In this document: piece after piece, positions 36,405-44,393 of the stretch
Numbering within the stretch: the first letter of the stretch is position 1
How the letters are laid out: every line of letters begins with the position of its first letter
Assembly: GCA_035999765.1 (NCBI GenBank)
Contig: CP108521.1
Coordinates: forward strand, 6,386,001-6,450,000
DNA from: Streptomyces sp. NBC_01231
GTDB lineage: Bacteria; Actinomycetota; Actinomycetes; Streptomycetales; Streptomycetaceae
Length of the DNA: 64,000 nucleotides
Reading direction: 5' to 3'
Program-made: the position numbers and the translations under genes
Notes under the pieces: model-generated
What the model was told of the DNA's origin: nothing
The model's database searches: none
What the model saw: only the letters and a program-made list of their open reading frames with translations

Positions 36405-36740
36405 ATGAAGCAGTCTGCTGTCAAGACCCTCGGTGTCGCCGCTCTCGGTGCCGCCTTCGCCGTCACCGCCGCGGGTGCCGCCAGCGCCGCCCCGGTCGTC
36501 CCGGACGCCGCTCAGGCGCTGAACGGTGTCTCCCGGACCCTGCCGGCCGAGAACGTCACCAAGTCGCTGCCGGGCGCCGGTGAGGCGCTGGGCCAGGCGC
36601 AGTCGGCGCTCCCCGCGGCGCAGCCGGTCGCCGAGAAGGCGCTCGCCGACGGCCCCGCCGACAAGGTCACCGGCCTGATCGGCGGTCTGGCGGCCGGCAA
36701 GGGCCTGCCCGCCGGCCTGAACAACATCTCGCTGGGCTGA
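36405..36740 (+). CDS. Small exported Ala/Pro-rich protein
   Basis: A 111-residue protein with a Sec signal peptide: MKQSAVKTLGVAALGAAF, hydrophobic core, and AXA-type cleavage ASAAPVV near residue 28. The mature part is rich in Ala, Leu, Gly and Pro, has no cysteine, and shows repeated ALG/ALP-containing segments. Similar in size and style to the gene at 42994. Function unknown. ATG 36405 was chosen because it opens the signal peptide and GAGGA lies upstream. Confidence 0.75.
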   Translation: MKQSAVKTLGVAALGAAFAVTAAGAASAAPVVPDAAQALNGVSRTLPAENVTKSLPGAGEALGQAQSALPAAQPVAEKALADGPADKVTGLIGGLAAGKGLPAGLNNISLG

Positions 36741-36759
36741 TCCGCGCCGCATACGCACG

Positions 36760-36804
36760 CGCCGGTGGGGCGCACCCTCGGACACGGGGTGCGCCCCACC
36801 GGCG
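36760..36804. terminator. Strong bidirectional hairpin
   Basis: CGCCGGTGGGGCGCACCC (36760-36777) and its exact complement at 36787-36804 form an 18-bp stem with a 9-base loop between two convergent genes. Confidence 0.85.
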
Positions 36805-36821
36805 TATCGGCGTACGCGCGG

Positions 36822-37025
36822 TCACCAGGCGGTGCTCGCGACCTTCCCCTCCGAGGGGAACAGGATCCACAGCGCGATGTAGAGCAGGAACTGTGGGCCC
36901 GGCAGCAGGCAGGAGACCACGAAGATGACGCGCATCGTCGTCGCGGAGGTGCCGAAGCGCCGTGCCAGCGCGGCACACACTCCGCCGATCATGCGGCCGT
37001 TGGTGGGGCGGGCGAGGCGGGACAT
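36822..37025 (-). CDS. PspC-domain protein
   Basis: A 67-residue small membrane protein that is almost entirely a PspC domain: LARPTNGRMIGGVCAALARR, then the helix VIFVVSCLLPGPQFLLYIAL and a short polar end. PspC domains take part in envelope-stress signalling. The gene stands alone and ends at the shared terminator. Confidence 0.85.
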   Translation of the reverse strand: MSRLARPTNGRMIGGVCAALARRFGTSATTMRVIFVVSCLLPGPQFLLYIALWILFPSEGKVASTAW

Positions 37026-37118
37026 TGCGGCTCCTTCGTGAGCGTCTGTCGGAGGCTGTCCGGGTGACCGCCTCGTCTGACTTCAAAGCTACGCACACGA
37101 AGGGGACGAAACATCGCT

Positions 37119-37670
37119 CTATGGTGCGATCCCGACCCTGGGAATCGTCGGGGTCAGACCCTGAGCGGGGTCCTCCTGGCGGACGGAGTGCCGGTGGGCG
37201 CGCTCGTTCCTGCGACGGAGCCAGGAGCGGGTCGCCGGTACCAGGAGCGCGTGCGTGAGCGTCACACCCGCCGTGTTCAGGAGCAGCGAGTCGATGTCCA
37301 CCCGCTGCCCGGGCACCCCGGTCTGCAGCAGCTCGATGCCGAGCGAGATCAGGGCGCCGGCAGCGGTCGTACGCAGCAGGGAGGCGAGCGGCGAGACGGT
37401 GAGCCTGCCGTGGACCAGGGGGAACAGCACACCCAGCGGGGCCAGCAGCCCGAGCCCGCCCACGATGCGCCGGGCCGCCTCCTGCCAGCCCAGGGTCAGA
37501 TCGGATCGGATGCTGGCCAACGGATGGAAATTGGCGGGCATCACCCAGGGAACGTCCAGCGGACGGAGCGCGAACCAGGCGACGAACGCGAGGTGTGCGA
37601 CAAGGACGACACCCCCTGCCACACGGACGCTGATCGCGGCGCTGCCGCCGATGGAGCCTTCACGCTGCAC
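37119..37670 (-). CDS. VanZ-family membrane protein
   Basis: A 183-residue protein with four to five helices. VAHLAFVAWFALRPLDVPW opens it; the VanZ signature residues LGVLFPLVHGR and ISLGIELLQTGVPGQRVDIDS, then LLNTAGVTLTHAL, follow. The VanZ name comes from teicoplanin resistance, but most members have no assigned role. GTG 37670 is the best start; the frame continues upstream without membrane character. It lies downstream of the afsQ3 gene in the same direction. Confidence 0.78.
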   Translation of the reverse strand: MQREGSIGGSAAISVRVAGGVVLVAHLAFVAWFALRPLDVPWVMPANFHPLASIRSDLTLGWQEAARRIVGGLGLLAPLGVLFPLVHGRLTVSPLASLLRTTAAGALISLGIELLQTGVPGQRVDIDSLLLNTAGVTLTHALLVPATRSWLRRRNERAHRHSVRQEDPAQGLTPTIPRVGIAP

Positions 37671-37786
37671 GCATCCCAAGACGCGGCCTCCGGCACGATC
37701 GGTTCCGGGATACCCACGGGTACGTGGATGAGGCATGCGCCACACCCCGTGCGCGGGGCGTGGTTCGCCCCGGCGACGCGCCCGCT

Positions 37787-38389
37787 TCAGCCTTCGGCCA
37801 CCTCGCTCGACGGCGGCTGGGTACTGCCGGGGCGGCTGCGGACCTCGTCCGTGCACGCGTAGCGGCGCAGCGGGTCGGCGTTCGGGCCACCGAGGACGAC
37901 CGAGCCGTCTCCCTCCGCCGCTGCCGAGTCGGAGAACGTGCAGACCACCTGGGCCAGGGCGTACGAGGTGAGGTCCCCGGGCCGGCTGCTCAGCCTGAGC
38001 GCGTCCGCCGGGTCCCCGGGCCGCGGGCCCCGCACCGTCATGCCGCCGCGTACGTCGGTGGTGTACCCGGCCTCCTTCTCCGCGGCCGACGGAGTCGCGG
38101 CGAGCTCGTCCAGCAGCCCCTGCGCGACCAGCATCCGCCGCTCGTTGTCCGCCGTACCGTCCGCGACGCGCAGCGTGCGGTCGACGGCCACCAGCGACGA
38201 ACCGCACAGCAGGAACGCCTGCACCGGCAGCCCGCGCGAGGCCTGCGTCGAGACGTCCGGCTCGGCCAGCGAACACCGCACCCGGGAGGGCGCGGGCCCG
38301 AACTCGGTCGGCACCTCGGTGGCCCGGATCCCGCACCCGGTGAGCAGCGCGGCCAGCACCGGGAGCGCCAGCGCTCGGCGTACGTTCAT
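37787..38389 (-). CDS. afsQ3: Lipoprotein AfsQ3-like
   Basis: A 200-residue lipoprotein with signal MNVRRALALPVLAALLTGC, the Cys at residue 19 in an LTGC lipobox. It has several further cysteines (FLLCGSS, VVCTFS, YACTDE) that could form disulfides outside the membrane. Its ATG overlaps the afsQ2 stop by one base (TGATG), the arrangement of the S. coelicolor afsQ1-afsQ2-afsQ3 operon. It may modulate the sensor kinase, but this is inferred from position. Confidence 0.82.
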   Translation of the reverse strand: MNVRRALALPVLAALLTGCGIRATEVPTEFGPAPSRVRCSLAEPDVSTQASRGLPVQAFLLCGSSLVAVDRTLRVADGTADNERRMLVAQGLLDELAATPSAAEKEAGYTTDVRGGMTVRGPRPGDPADALRLSSRPGDLTSYALAQVVCTFSDSAAAEGDGSVVLGGPNADPLRRYACTDEVRSRPGSTQPPSSEVAEG

Positions 38390-39957
38390 CAGGCGTCCCC
38401 CTCGGCCTTCTCGCCGTCGCCGTCGTCGGGGTCCTCCGTGAGCGGCGCCGAGTCCTGTGGCAGCCGCAGCGTGAACACCGCGCCGCCCTCGGCGGAGTTG
38501 GCGGCGGTGATCTCACCGCCGTGGATGTGGGCGTTCTCCAGGGCGATCGACAGGCCCAGGCCGCTGCCCTCGGAGCGAGGCCGGGAGGCGCTCGCCTTGT
38601 AGAAGCGGTCGAAGACGTGCGGCAGGACGTCCTCGGGGATGCCGGGCCCGTGGTCCCGGACCTCGATGACCACCGCCTCGGCGGTGCCCCGCACCGCGAC
38701 CCGCACCGGCGAACCCCCGTGCTTGAGCGCGTTGCCGATGAGGTTGGCCATGATCACGTCCAGGCGGCGCGGGTCGAGCCGGGCGTGGATGCCGCGCTCG
38801 GCGTCCAGATCCACCGCGTCCAGCCAGGCCCGGGCGTCGATGCACGCCGTGATCTGGTCGACGACGTCCACGTCGTCGACCACCAGCCGCGCGGTGCCCG
38901 CGTCGAACCGGGTGACCTCCATGAGGTTCTCGACCAGGTCGTTCAGCCGCCGCGTCTCGCTCACGACGAGCCGTACGGCGGGCTCGATCATCGGATCGAC
39001 GCTGCCGGACCCCATCTCCAGCTCGTCCTCCAGCACCTCCGTCACGGCGGTGATGGCCGTCAGCGGAGTCCGGAGTTCATGGGACATGTCGGCCACGAAC
39101 CGGCGGGAGGCGTCGTCGCGCGCGGCCATGTCGGCCACCCGTTTCTCCAGCGCCTCGGCGGCGTTGTTGAACGTCCGGGAGAGATCCGCGAGTTCGTCCG
39201 TCCCCGACACCCGCAGCCGGGTGTCCAGCTTCCCCTCGCCGAGCCGGCGCGCGGCCACCCCGAGCCGCTGCACCGGCTTCAGCACGGTCGTCGCGGCGGC
39301 CTGTGCGAGCAGCGCGGAGCCGACCAGCCCGAGTCCGGTGGCGATACCGAGCGACCAGGCCAGCGAGTTGAGGTCCTTCGCCTCCGGCTCCAGCGACTTG
39401 AGCATGTAACCGGTCGGCCCGCCGCCGATCACCTTCGTGCCGGCCACCAGACAGGGGGATCCGTTCATGGTCACCCGCTGCCAGTAGAGGTGGTACGGGT
39501 ACTTGTTGGCGGCGGTGACCGGCTGCCGCCTGCTCACCGCCGCGCGCAGCGACGACGGCACGTCCTGCACCGTGAAGCCGTTCAGGGCACCGGAGTTGCC
39601 GTACACGGTCTTGCCGCTCGCGTCCGCGGCGACCAGCACCACACTGAAGCGCTGGCTGCTGTTGGCCATCTGGCCGGCGGTGTGCTGCAGTTCGTCCTGT
39701 GAGGGGTTCTCGGGCAGCGCGCCCGCCCGGTTCTGCATCTCCTGCTCGAAGTCGCGCAGCACCGCGTCCTGGGTGCGCGTGAGCACCGCCTCACGGTTGA
39801 GCCAGTACGCGATCCCGGACGCGGACACGGCGGCGGTCAGCGCCACCAGCCCGAACACGACCACCAGCCGGAGCCGCAGACTGGTGAGCCGCAGCCGCGA
39901 CCACACTCCCTTGCGATCCGCGGCCCAGCCGCGGATCCCCCCGTGCGCTTGGGTCAC
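38389..39957 (-). CDS. afsQ2: Two-component sensor histidine kinase AfsQ2
   Basis: A 522-residue membrane kinase. Helix 1 is at about 30-52, an extracytoplasmic sensor domain at about 55-195, helix 2 at about 200-222, then HAMP, HisKA with DMSHELRTPLTAI (phospho-acceptor His293) and a catalytic domain with NLIGNALKHGG, DHGPGIP and GSGLGLSIA. GTG 39957 overlaps the afsQ1 stop as GTGA. In S. coelicolor this kinase, with AfsQ1, affects antibiotic synthesis and growth on glutamate. No sensor ligand can be read here. Confidence 0.92.
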   Translation of the reverse strand: MTQAHGGIRGWAADRKGVWSRLRLTSLRLRLVVVFGLVALTAAVSASGIAYWLNREAVLTRTQDAVLRDFEQEMQNRAGALPENPSQDELQHTAGQMANSSQRFSVVLVAADASGKTVYGNSGALNGFTVQDVPSSLRAAVSRRQPVTAANKYPYHLYWQRVTMNGSPCLVAGTKVIGGGPTGYMLKSLEPEAKDLNSLAWSLGIATGLGLVGSALLAQAAATTVLKPVQRLGVAARRLGEGKLDTRLRVSGTDELADLSRTFNNAAEALEKRVADMAARDDASRRFVADMSHELRTPLTAITAVTEVLEDELEMGSGSVDPMIEPAVRLVVSETRRLNDLVENLMEVTRFDAGTARLVVDDVDVVDQITACIDARAWLDAVDLDAERGIHARLDPRRLDVIMANLIGNALKHGGSPVRVAVRGTAEAVVIEVRDHGPGIPEDVLPHVFDRFYKASASRPRSEGSGLGLSIALENAHIHGGEITAANSAEGGAVFTLRLPQDSAPLTEDPDDGDGEKAEGDA

Positions 39958-40631
39958 TGAGGAGTGTCCAGCCGGTAGCCGACACCACGGACCGTACGGA
40001 TCAGCGTCGGCGACGACGGCACGTCCTCGACCTTGGCCCGCAGTCGCTGCACACAGGCGTCCACCAGCCGCGAGTCGCCCAGGTAGTCGTGTTCCCACAC
40101 CAGCCGCAGCAACTGCTGCCGGGACAGCGCCTGGCCCGGCCGCCGGCTCAGTTCGAGCAGCAGACGGAGCTCGGTCGGGGTGAGCTGGAGGTCCTCGCCG
40201 TTCTTCGTCACGGTCATGGCCGCGCGGTCGATGACGAGCGAACCGAACGACGCCGCGTCGTTCGCCTCCCGCTCCCCGCGCCGCAGCACGGCCCGGATCC
40301 GGGCGTCCAGCACCCGCCCCTGCACCGGCTTGACCACATAGTCGTCGGCGCCGGACTCCAGTCCGACGACCACGTCGATGTCGTCGCTGCGCGCGGTCAG
40401 CAGGATGATCGGCAGCTGGTCCGTGCGCCGGATGCGCCGGCACACCTCGAACCCGTCGATACCGGGCAGCATCACGTCCAGCACGATCAGGTCGGGCCGC
40501 TGCTCCCGCAGCAGCTTCAGGCCGTCCTCGCCGGTGGCAGCGGTGGCAACCCGGTGGCCCTGGCGCGTAAGAGACAGCTCCAGGGCCGTACGGATGGCGT
40601 CGTCGTCCTCGATCAGCAACAGGGAAGGCAC
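39954..40631 (-). CDS. afsQ1: Response regulator AfsQ1 (OmpR family)
   Basis: A 225-residue regulator. The receiver domain has LLIEDDDAIRTAL, phospho-acceptor Asp52 in LIVLDVMLPG and Lys in DDYVVKPV. The OmpR winged helix has LTPTELRLLLEL and LVDACVQRLRAKVED. Start at GTG 40631 gives the 225 residues of S. coelicolor AfsQ1; ATGs further upstream (40649, 40670) would extend it. It is divergent from sigQ, with the predicted binding site 40774-40789 between them. Confidence 0.93.
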   Translation of the reverse strand: MPSLLLIEDDDAIRTALELSLTRQGHRVATAATGEDGLKLLREQRPDLIVLDVMLPGIDGFEVCRRIRRTDQLPIILLTARSDDIDVVVGLESGADDYVVKPVQGRVLDARIRAVLRRGEREANDAASFGSLVIDRAAMTVTKNGEDLQLTPTELRLLLELSRRPGQALSRQQLLRLVWEHDYLGDSRLVDACVQRLRAKVEDVPSSPTLIRTVRGVGYRLDTPQ

Positions 40632-40773
40632 GGGCTCATTCTGGCCCATGGCGGGGTGGGGCTGCGACACCTGCCCCTACATGGGCTGCCGGCGGTATCT
40701 GTACGGGCCGGTAGCGCTCCTGTCTGTGCGGGCCCTGTGCCGCGTCTGGGCGCGACATCAGAGGAGGGTCCCT

Positions 40774-40789
40774 GTGACAGCTCTGTGAC
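40774..40789. promoter_or_regulatory. AfsQ1-type direct repeat in the afsQ1/sigQ region
   Basis: GTGAC at 40774-40778 and again at 40785-40789 with 6 bases between. This equals the GTnAC-N6-GTnAC pattern known for AfsQ1, placed between the two divergent genes it is known to control. Confidence 0.78.
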
Positions 40790-40886
40790 AGTCGGCGGAC
40801 ACGGCCATGAAGTGGCCCCGGCAAAGTTCTCGGCACAGGCAAGGAAGCAAGACGAAACACCGGAAGTCCACGACGGGGGGCGCGAG

Positions 40887-41630
40887 ATGAACACGCTGTA
40901 TGGCAACAGCACCAGCGCGGTGATCACGCGTCTGCACGACGTGAACGGGGGCCGGGGTTTCGAGAAGTCCGGTGCTGTGAGCGGGCGGGGGTGCGCTCGC
41001 GGCACCGGGCGTCAGCACACCACGTACATGTCGGTGGTTGACGCTCACACGGGGGAAGCTCACGGGGGAGCCGCGTACGGGGAGGACTCGGGGGAGCGTC
41101 GTTCGCTGTCGGAGGTGGAGTTCACCGCCTACGTCCAGGAGCGCCGCGCCTCCCTGTACGCAACCGCCTACCACCTGACCGGTGACCGCTTCGAGGCCGA
41201 GGACCTGCTGCAGAGCGCACTGTTCTCGACGTACCGGGCGTGGGACCGGATCAGTGACAAGGCGGCCGTCGGCGGATACCTCCGCCGCACCATGACCAAC
41301 CTGCACATCAGCGCGTGGCGCCGCCGCAAGCTGAACGAGTACCCGACCGAGGAACTGCCGGAGACGCCCGGCGACACGGACGCGATGCGCGGCACCGAAC
41401 TGCGCGCGGTCCTGTGGCAGGCGCTGGCCCGGCTGCCCGAACTCCAGCGCACCATGCTGGTCCTTCGTTACTACGAGGGCCGCACGGACCCGGAGATCGC
41501 GGAGATCCTCGACATCAGTGTCGGCACGGTGAAGTCCAGCATCTGGCGGTCGCTCCGCCGGCTGCGCGAGGACGAGGTCCTCAGCTTCGGCCGTGACGAG
41601 GAGAACGCCTTCGGGGAGCTCGTCGCCTGA
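40887..41630 (+). CDS. sigQ: Sigma factor SigQ (SigE-type ECF)
   Basis: A 247-residue sigma-70 factor with a roughly 75-residue Gly-rich N-terminal extension. Region 2: YATAYHLTGDRFEAEDLLQ, GGYLRRTMTNLHISAWRRRK. Region 4: ALARLPELQRTMLVLRYYEG, IAEILDISVGTVKSSIWRSL. In S. coelicolor sigQ is divergent from afsQ1 and is activated by it; the same layout holds here. ATG 40887 was chosen because it is the first codon after the intergenic AfsQ1 site. Confidence 0.9.
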   Translation: MNTLYGNSTSAVITRLHDVNGGRGFEKSGAVSGRGCARGTGRQHTTYMSVVDAHTGEAHGGAAYGEDSGERRSLSEVEFTAYVQERRASLYATAYHLTGDRFEAEDLLQSALFSTYRAWDRISDKAAVGGYLRRTMTNLHISAWRRRKLNEYPTEELPETPGDTDAMRGTELRAVLWQALARLPELQRTMLVLRYYEGRTDPEIAEILDISVGTVKSSIWRSLRRLREDEVLSFGRDEENAFGELVA

Positions 41631-41635
41631 AGGTT

Positions 41636-41720
41636 CGGGGGGAGCAAGTAACGGGGGAGCGGTAAAAGGGGGGAACCAACGGGGGTCACGGGGGACCAAC
41701 GGGGGAAGTACGGGGGAGCA
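41636..41720 (+). repeat. Eight guanine runs after sigQ
   Basis: Runs of four to six G recur about every 8-14 bases, often as ACGGGGG, on the plus strand just after the sigQ stop. Such spacing permits G-quadruplex formation in the transcript's 3' end. Confidence 0.7.
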
Positions 41721-41724
41721 CAGG

Positions 41725-41763
41725 AGCGGGACTGGAGGGCCGGGGGGTCCATCCAGTCCCGCT
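41725..41763. terminator. Hairpin between sigQ and the small lipoprotein gene
   Basis: AGCGGGACTGGA (41725-41736) pairs exactly with TCCAGTCCCGCT (41752-41763), followed by TTT. It lies between convergent genes. Confidence 0.75.
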
Positions 41764-41788
41764 TTCGTGTGGGCGTCGTCAGGCCTGC

Positions 41789-42163
41789 TCAGCGGGTGTC
41801 CACCTTCATGAGGTACGCCTCGGCGGGGGTGTCCCCTACGGCGATGGCCTCGGCGCGGTCCATCCCCTCGACCGCGTACGCGGGCGTCCGGCCCTGCGGC
41901 ACGGAGACCCCGGGATCGTTCGGGGTGTCGTCGCACTCCGGGATCGTGGCGGTGCCCAGCCGGTCGCCGACGGTGAAGTCGACGTTCCCGACGCCCAGAT
42001 AGGTGCGGTCCTCGTACGTCACCTCATGCGCGCAGGACGACGCGGAGGATCCGCCACCGTCGTCGAGGACCGAGCATCCGAGGGCGGAGGCGACGAGTGT
42101 GGCCGTCACCAGCACCCTTCGGCCGGTCTTGAGGGCATGTGTGGTCCGGAGGGGAGATGCCAT
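41789..42163 (-). CDS. Small lipoprotein (DUF6281-like)
   Basis: A 124-residue exported lipoprotein: basic start, hydrophobic core and lipobox SALGC with Cys at about residue 30. The mature part has three cysteines, the motif VTYEDRTYLGVGNVDF, and ends AEAYLMKVDTR. It looks like the small streptomycete lipoproteins grouped under DUF6281. Function unknown. Confidence 0.7.
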   Translation of the reverse strand: MASPLRTTHALKTGRRVLVTATLVASALGCSVLDDGGGSSASSCAHEVTYEDRTYLGVGNVDFTVGDRLGTATIPECDDTPNDPGVSVPQGRTPAYAVEGMDRAEAIAVGDTPAEAYLMKVDTR

Positions 42164-42230
42164 CGGCTTCCTTTCGCGTGGACCGGTGCACGGTCGTGCG
42201 GTCCTACGACGCAGAAGGAGCCGAAGACGT

Positions 42231-42866
42231 TCAGGCGGCCGAAGCCGTCGCCGGGCGGGGGCCTGTCGCGGCCGTGGCCAGGCGGGTCAGGGCCTCGTCC
42301 CGGTCGCAGGCGTACGCGCCCAGGGCCGTCTGGCGGGCCACGATGGAGCGTTCGGCGCGCATCAGCCGCCAGCCGCGACGCAGCAGGAACGGCACGGACT
42401 TCCGGCCCTCCTTCAGATCGCGCAGGAAGCGGCGGCGGAACGTGCGGACCGGTCCGCGGCTCAGACACAACGCGTCGGCCAGCACGCCGAGTTCACGGCA
42501 GCGCGTGATGATCTCGGCGGCGAAGATGCCCTCCGCTATGAACAGCGGGGTCCGCCCCACGTCGACCGACTCCTCGCCGGTGCGGGCGCTCAGCGAGATG
42601 TCGTAGACGGGGACCTTCGTGCGGCCGGTGCGGCACAGATCCAGGATCGCGGCGATCGCGGTGTCCGAGTCCCACGAGTCCGGGTGGTCCCAGTCGATGT
42701 CGGAGCTTCCGGTCACCAGGGGCAGCGTGGGGTCCGCGCCCTCCTTGTAGAAGTCGTCGAGGCGCAGCACGGGAAGCCCGGAACGGGCGCCGACCAGGGA
42801 CTTGCCCGAGCCCGAAGGGCCGCAGAGCAGCACGACACGGGCGGATGGCGGGGGAAGGATGCTCAC
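42231..42866 (-). CDS. Uridine kinase-like P-loop NTPase
   Basis: A 211-residue kinase with Walker A CGPSGSGKS near residue 15, the uridine-binding RLDDFYKEG and DIDWDHPDSWD segments, a KVPVYDISLSAR loop and IAEGIFAAE. Uridine kinases make UMP from uridine, so it could salvage the uridine made by cytidine deaminase. Start at GTG 42866 gives a natural length; the frame is open upstream. No operator palindrome is present, so it may not belong to the catabolic regulon. Confidence 0.82.
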   Translation of the reverse strand: MSILPPPSARVVLLCGPSGSGKSLVGARSGLPVLRLDDFYKEGADPTLPLVTGSSDIDWDHPDSWDSDTAIAAILDLCRTGRTKVPVYDISLSARTGEESVDVGRTPLFIAEGIFAAEIITRCRELGVLADALCLSRGPVRTFRRRFLRDLKEGRKSVPFLLRRGWRLMRAERSIVARQTALGAYACDRDEALTRLATAATGPRPATASAA

Positions 42867-42993
42867 GGGACACCAGTTTGACGCATTCCGTACGCCCTGC
42901 CGACCCCGCGGGCCGGCTTTGAAGCGCGCGTCACACGTCAACTACCCTTCGTGCCGACACGGTTACCCAGTGCTGTAGAAGGTGGCAGAAGCG

Positions 42994-43398
42994 ATGACCC
43001 GACACGCGTCCTCCCAGAATCCGACCGCCCGGCGCGCCCTGGCCGCCCTCGCGACCGCCGGTGTCGCCCTGGGGGCAGGCGCGGCGACGGCGTCCGCGGC
43101 CACCGGGCCGCTCGCCGACGTGACGCGCTCCCACCCCGCCTCGCTCGGTCACGTCGACCCGCAGGCCGGTCTCCAGGCCCTCACCGGCACGGTCGGCCAC
43201 GTCACCGGCCCGGTCGCCGGCCTCAAGCCCAACCCGCTCGCCGGCACCGGCGTCGACCCGCTCGACAACGGCGTCGGCACCCAGCTCGCCGACTTCAAGC
43301 CGGTCAACTCCCAGGCGCTGACCGGGCCGGTGGCGCAGGCGGAGTCGATCGGCAGCCTGCCGGTGGCGGGGCGGGTGGCGGGGCTGCCCGGCCGCTGA
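42994..43398 (+). CDS. Small exported protein
   Basis: A 134-residue protein with a Sec or Tat-like signal: NPTARRALAALATAGVAL, cleavage near ASAATG (about residue 35). The mature part is rich in Gly, Pro, Leu and Val, with repeated TGTVGHVTGPVAGL and LTGPVAQA segments and no cysteine. It resembles the gene at 36405 in style. ATG 42994 is preceded by GAAGG. Function unknown. Confidence 0.72.
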   Translation: MTRHASSQNPTARRALAALATAGVALGAGAATASAATGPLADVTRSHPASLGHVDPQAGLQALTGTVGHVTGPVAGLKPNPLAGTGVDPLDNGVGTQLADFKPVNSQALTGPVAQAESIGSLPVAGRVAGLPGR

Positions 43399-43416
43399 GT
43401 GCGGGAACACGGCAGA

Positions 43417-43455
43417 GGGCCGCGCCTTCCCCGGACGGTGGGGAAGGCGCGGCCC
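43417..43455. terminator. Perfect 16-bp bidirectional hairpin
   Basis: GGGCCGCGCCTTCCCC (43417-43432) and its exact complement (43440-43455) with a 7-base loop lie between convergent genes. Confidence 0.88.
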
Positions 43456-43472
43456 AGCGGTCCTGCGGGTTC

Positions 43473-44393
43473 TCAGTACGCCGAGCCGGACGCGCCCAGC
43501 GAACCCGTCGGGTGCCAGACCGTCTTCGTCTCCAGGAACGCCGTCAGGCGGTCGATGCCGGGAGTCGCCGACCAGTCGTCCACAGGCTGTGGACGAAGAA
43601 CGCGCTTCAGGTTGTCCGCCGCCGCGATCTCCAGTTCCTTCGCCAGGCCGTCGTCGGCGCCGGCCAGGTCGATCGCGTTGACGTCCTGGTGCGCGGCCAG
43701 GGGCGCCGCGATCTCCGCCGTACGGCCCGAGAGGACGTTGACGACACCGCCGGGCAGATCGGAGGTGGCCAGCACCTCGCCGAGGGAGAGGGCGGGGAGC
43801 GGGGACTTCTCGGACGCCACCACGACCGCGGTGTTGCCCGTCGCGATCACCGGGGCGACGACCGAGACCAGACCGAGGAACGACGACTCCTGCGGGGCCA
43901 GGACGGCGACCACGCCCGTCGGCTCCGGGGACGACAGGTTGAAGTACGGGCCCGCCACCGGGTTGCCGCCGCCCACCACCTGGGCGATCTTGTCGGTCCA
44001 GCCCGCGTACCAGACCCAGCGGTCGATTGTCGCGTCCACGACCGCCGCCGCCCTGGACTTCGACAGGCCCTCGGCTTCGGCGACCTCGTGGAGGAACTGG
44101 GCCTTGCGGCCCTCCAGCATCTCGGCGACGCGGTAGAGGACCTGACCCCGGTTGTACGCCGTCGCGCTGGACCAGCCGCCGAACGCCTTGCGGGCGGCGA
44201 CCACCGCGTCACGGGCGTCCTTGCGGGAGGACAGGGGCGCGTTCGCCAGCCACTTGCCCTTGGAGTCGGTCACCTCGAACACCCGGCCGCTCTCGGAACG
44301 CGGGAACTTCCCGCCGACGTACAGCTTGTAGGTCTTGAAGACGCTGAGTCGCTGCTGCTCGGTCTTGTCGGTCTTGTCCGTCTTCTCAGACAT
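43473..44393 (-). CDS. Truncated aldehyde dehydrogenase-like protein
   Basis: A 306-residue protein homologous to the NAD-binding part of aldehyde dehydrogenases: YKLYVGGKFPRSESGR, VLAPQESSFLGLVSV and GNTAVVVASEKSPLP. It stops before the catalytic half: no catalytic Cys motif and no general-base Glu are present. Normal length is about 480-500. The coding sequence is intact, so it is probably a conserved non-catalytic partner rather than a recent pseudogene. It overlaps the full-length enzyme by 8 bp. Confidence 0.8.
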   Translation of the reverse strand: MSEKTDKTDKTEQQRLSVFKTYKLYVGGKFPRSESGRVFEVTDSKGKWLANAPLSSRKDARDAVVAARKAFGGWSSATAYNRGQVLYRVAEMLEGRKAQFLHEVAEAEGLSKSRAAAVVDATIDRWVWYAGWTDKIAQVVGGGNPVAGPYFNLSSPEPTGVVAVLAPQESSFLGLVSVVAPVIATGNTAVVVASEKSPLPALSLGEVLATSDLPGGVVNVLSGRTAEIAAPLAAHQDVNAIDLAGADDGLAKELEIAAADNLKRVLRPQPVDDWSATPGIDRLTAFLETKTVWHPTGSLGASGSAY

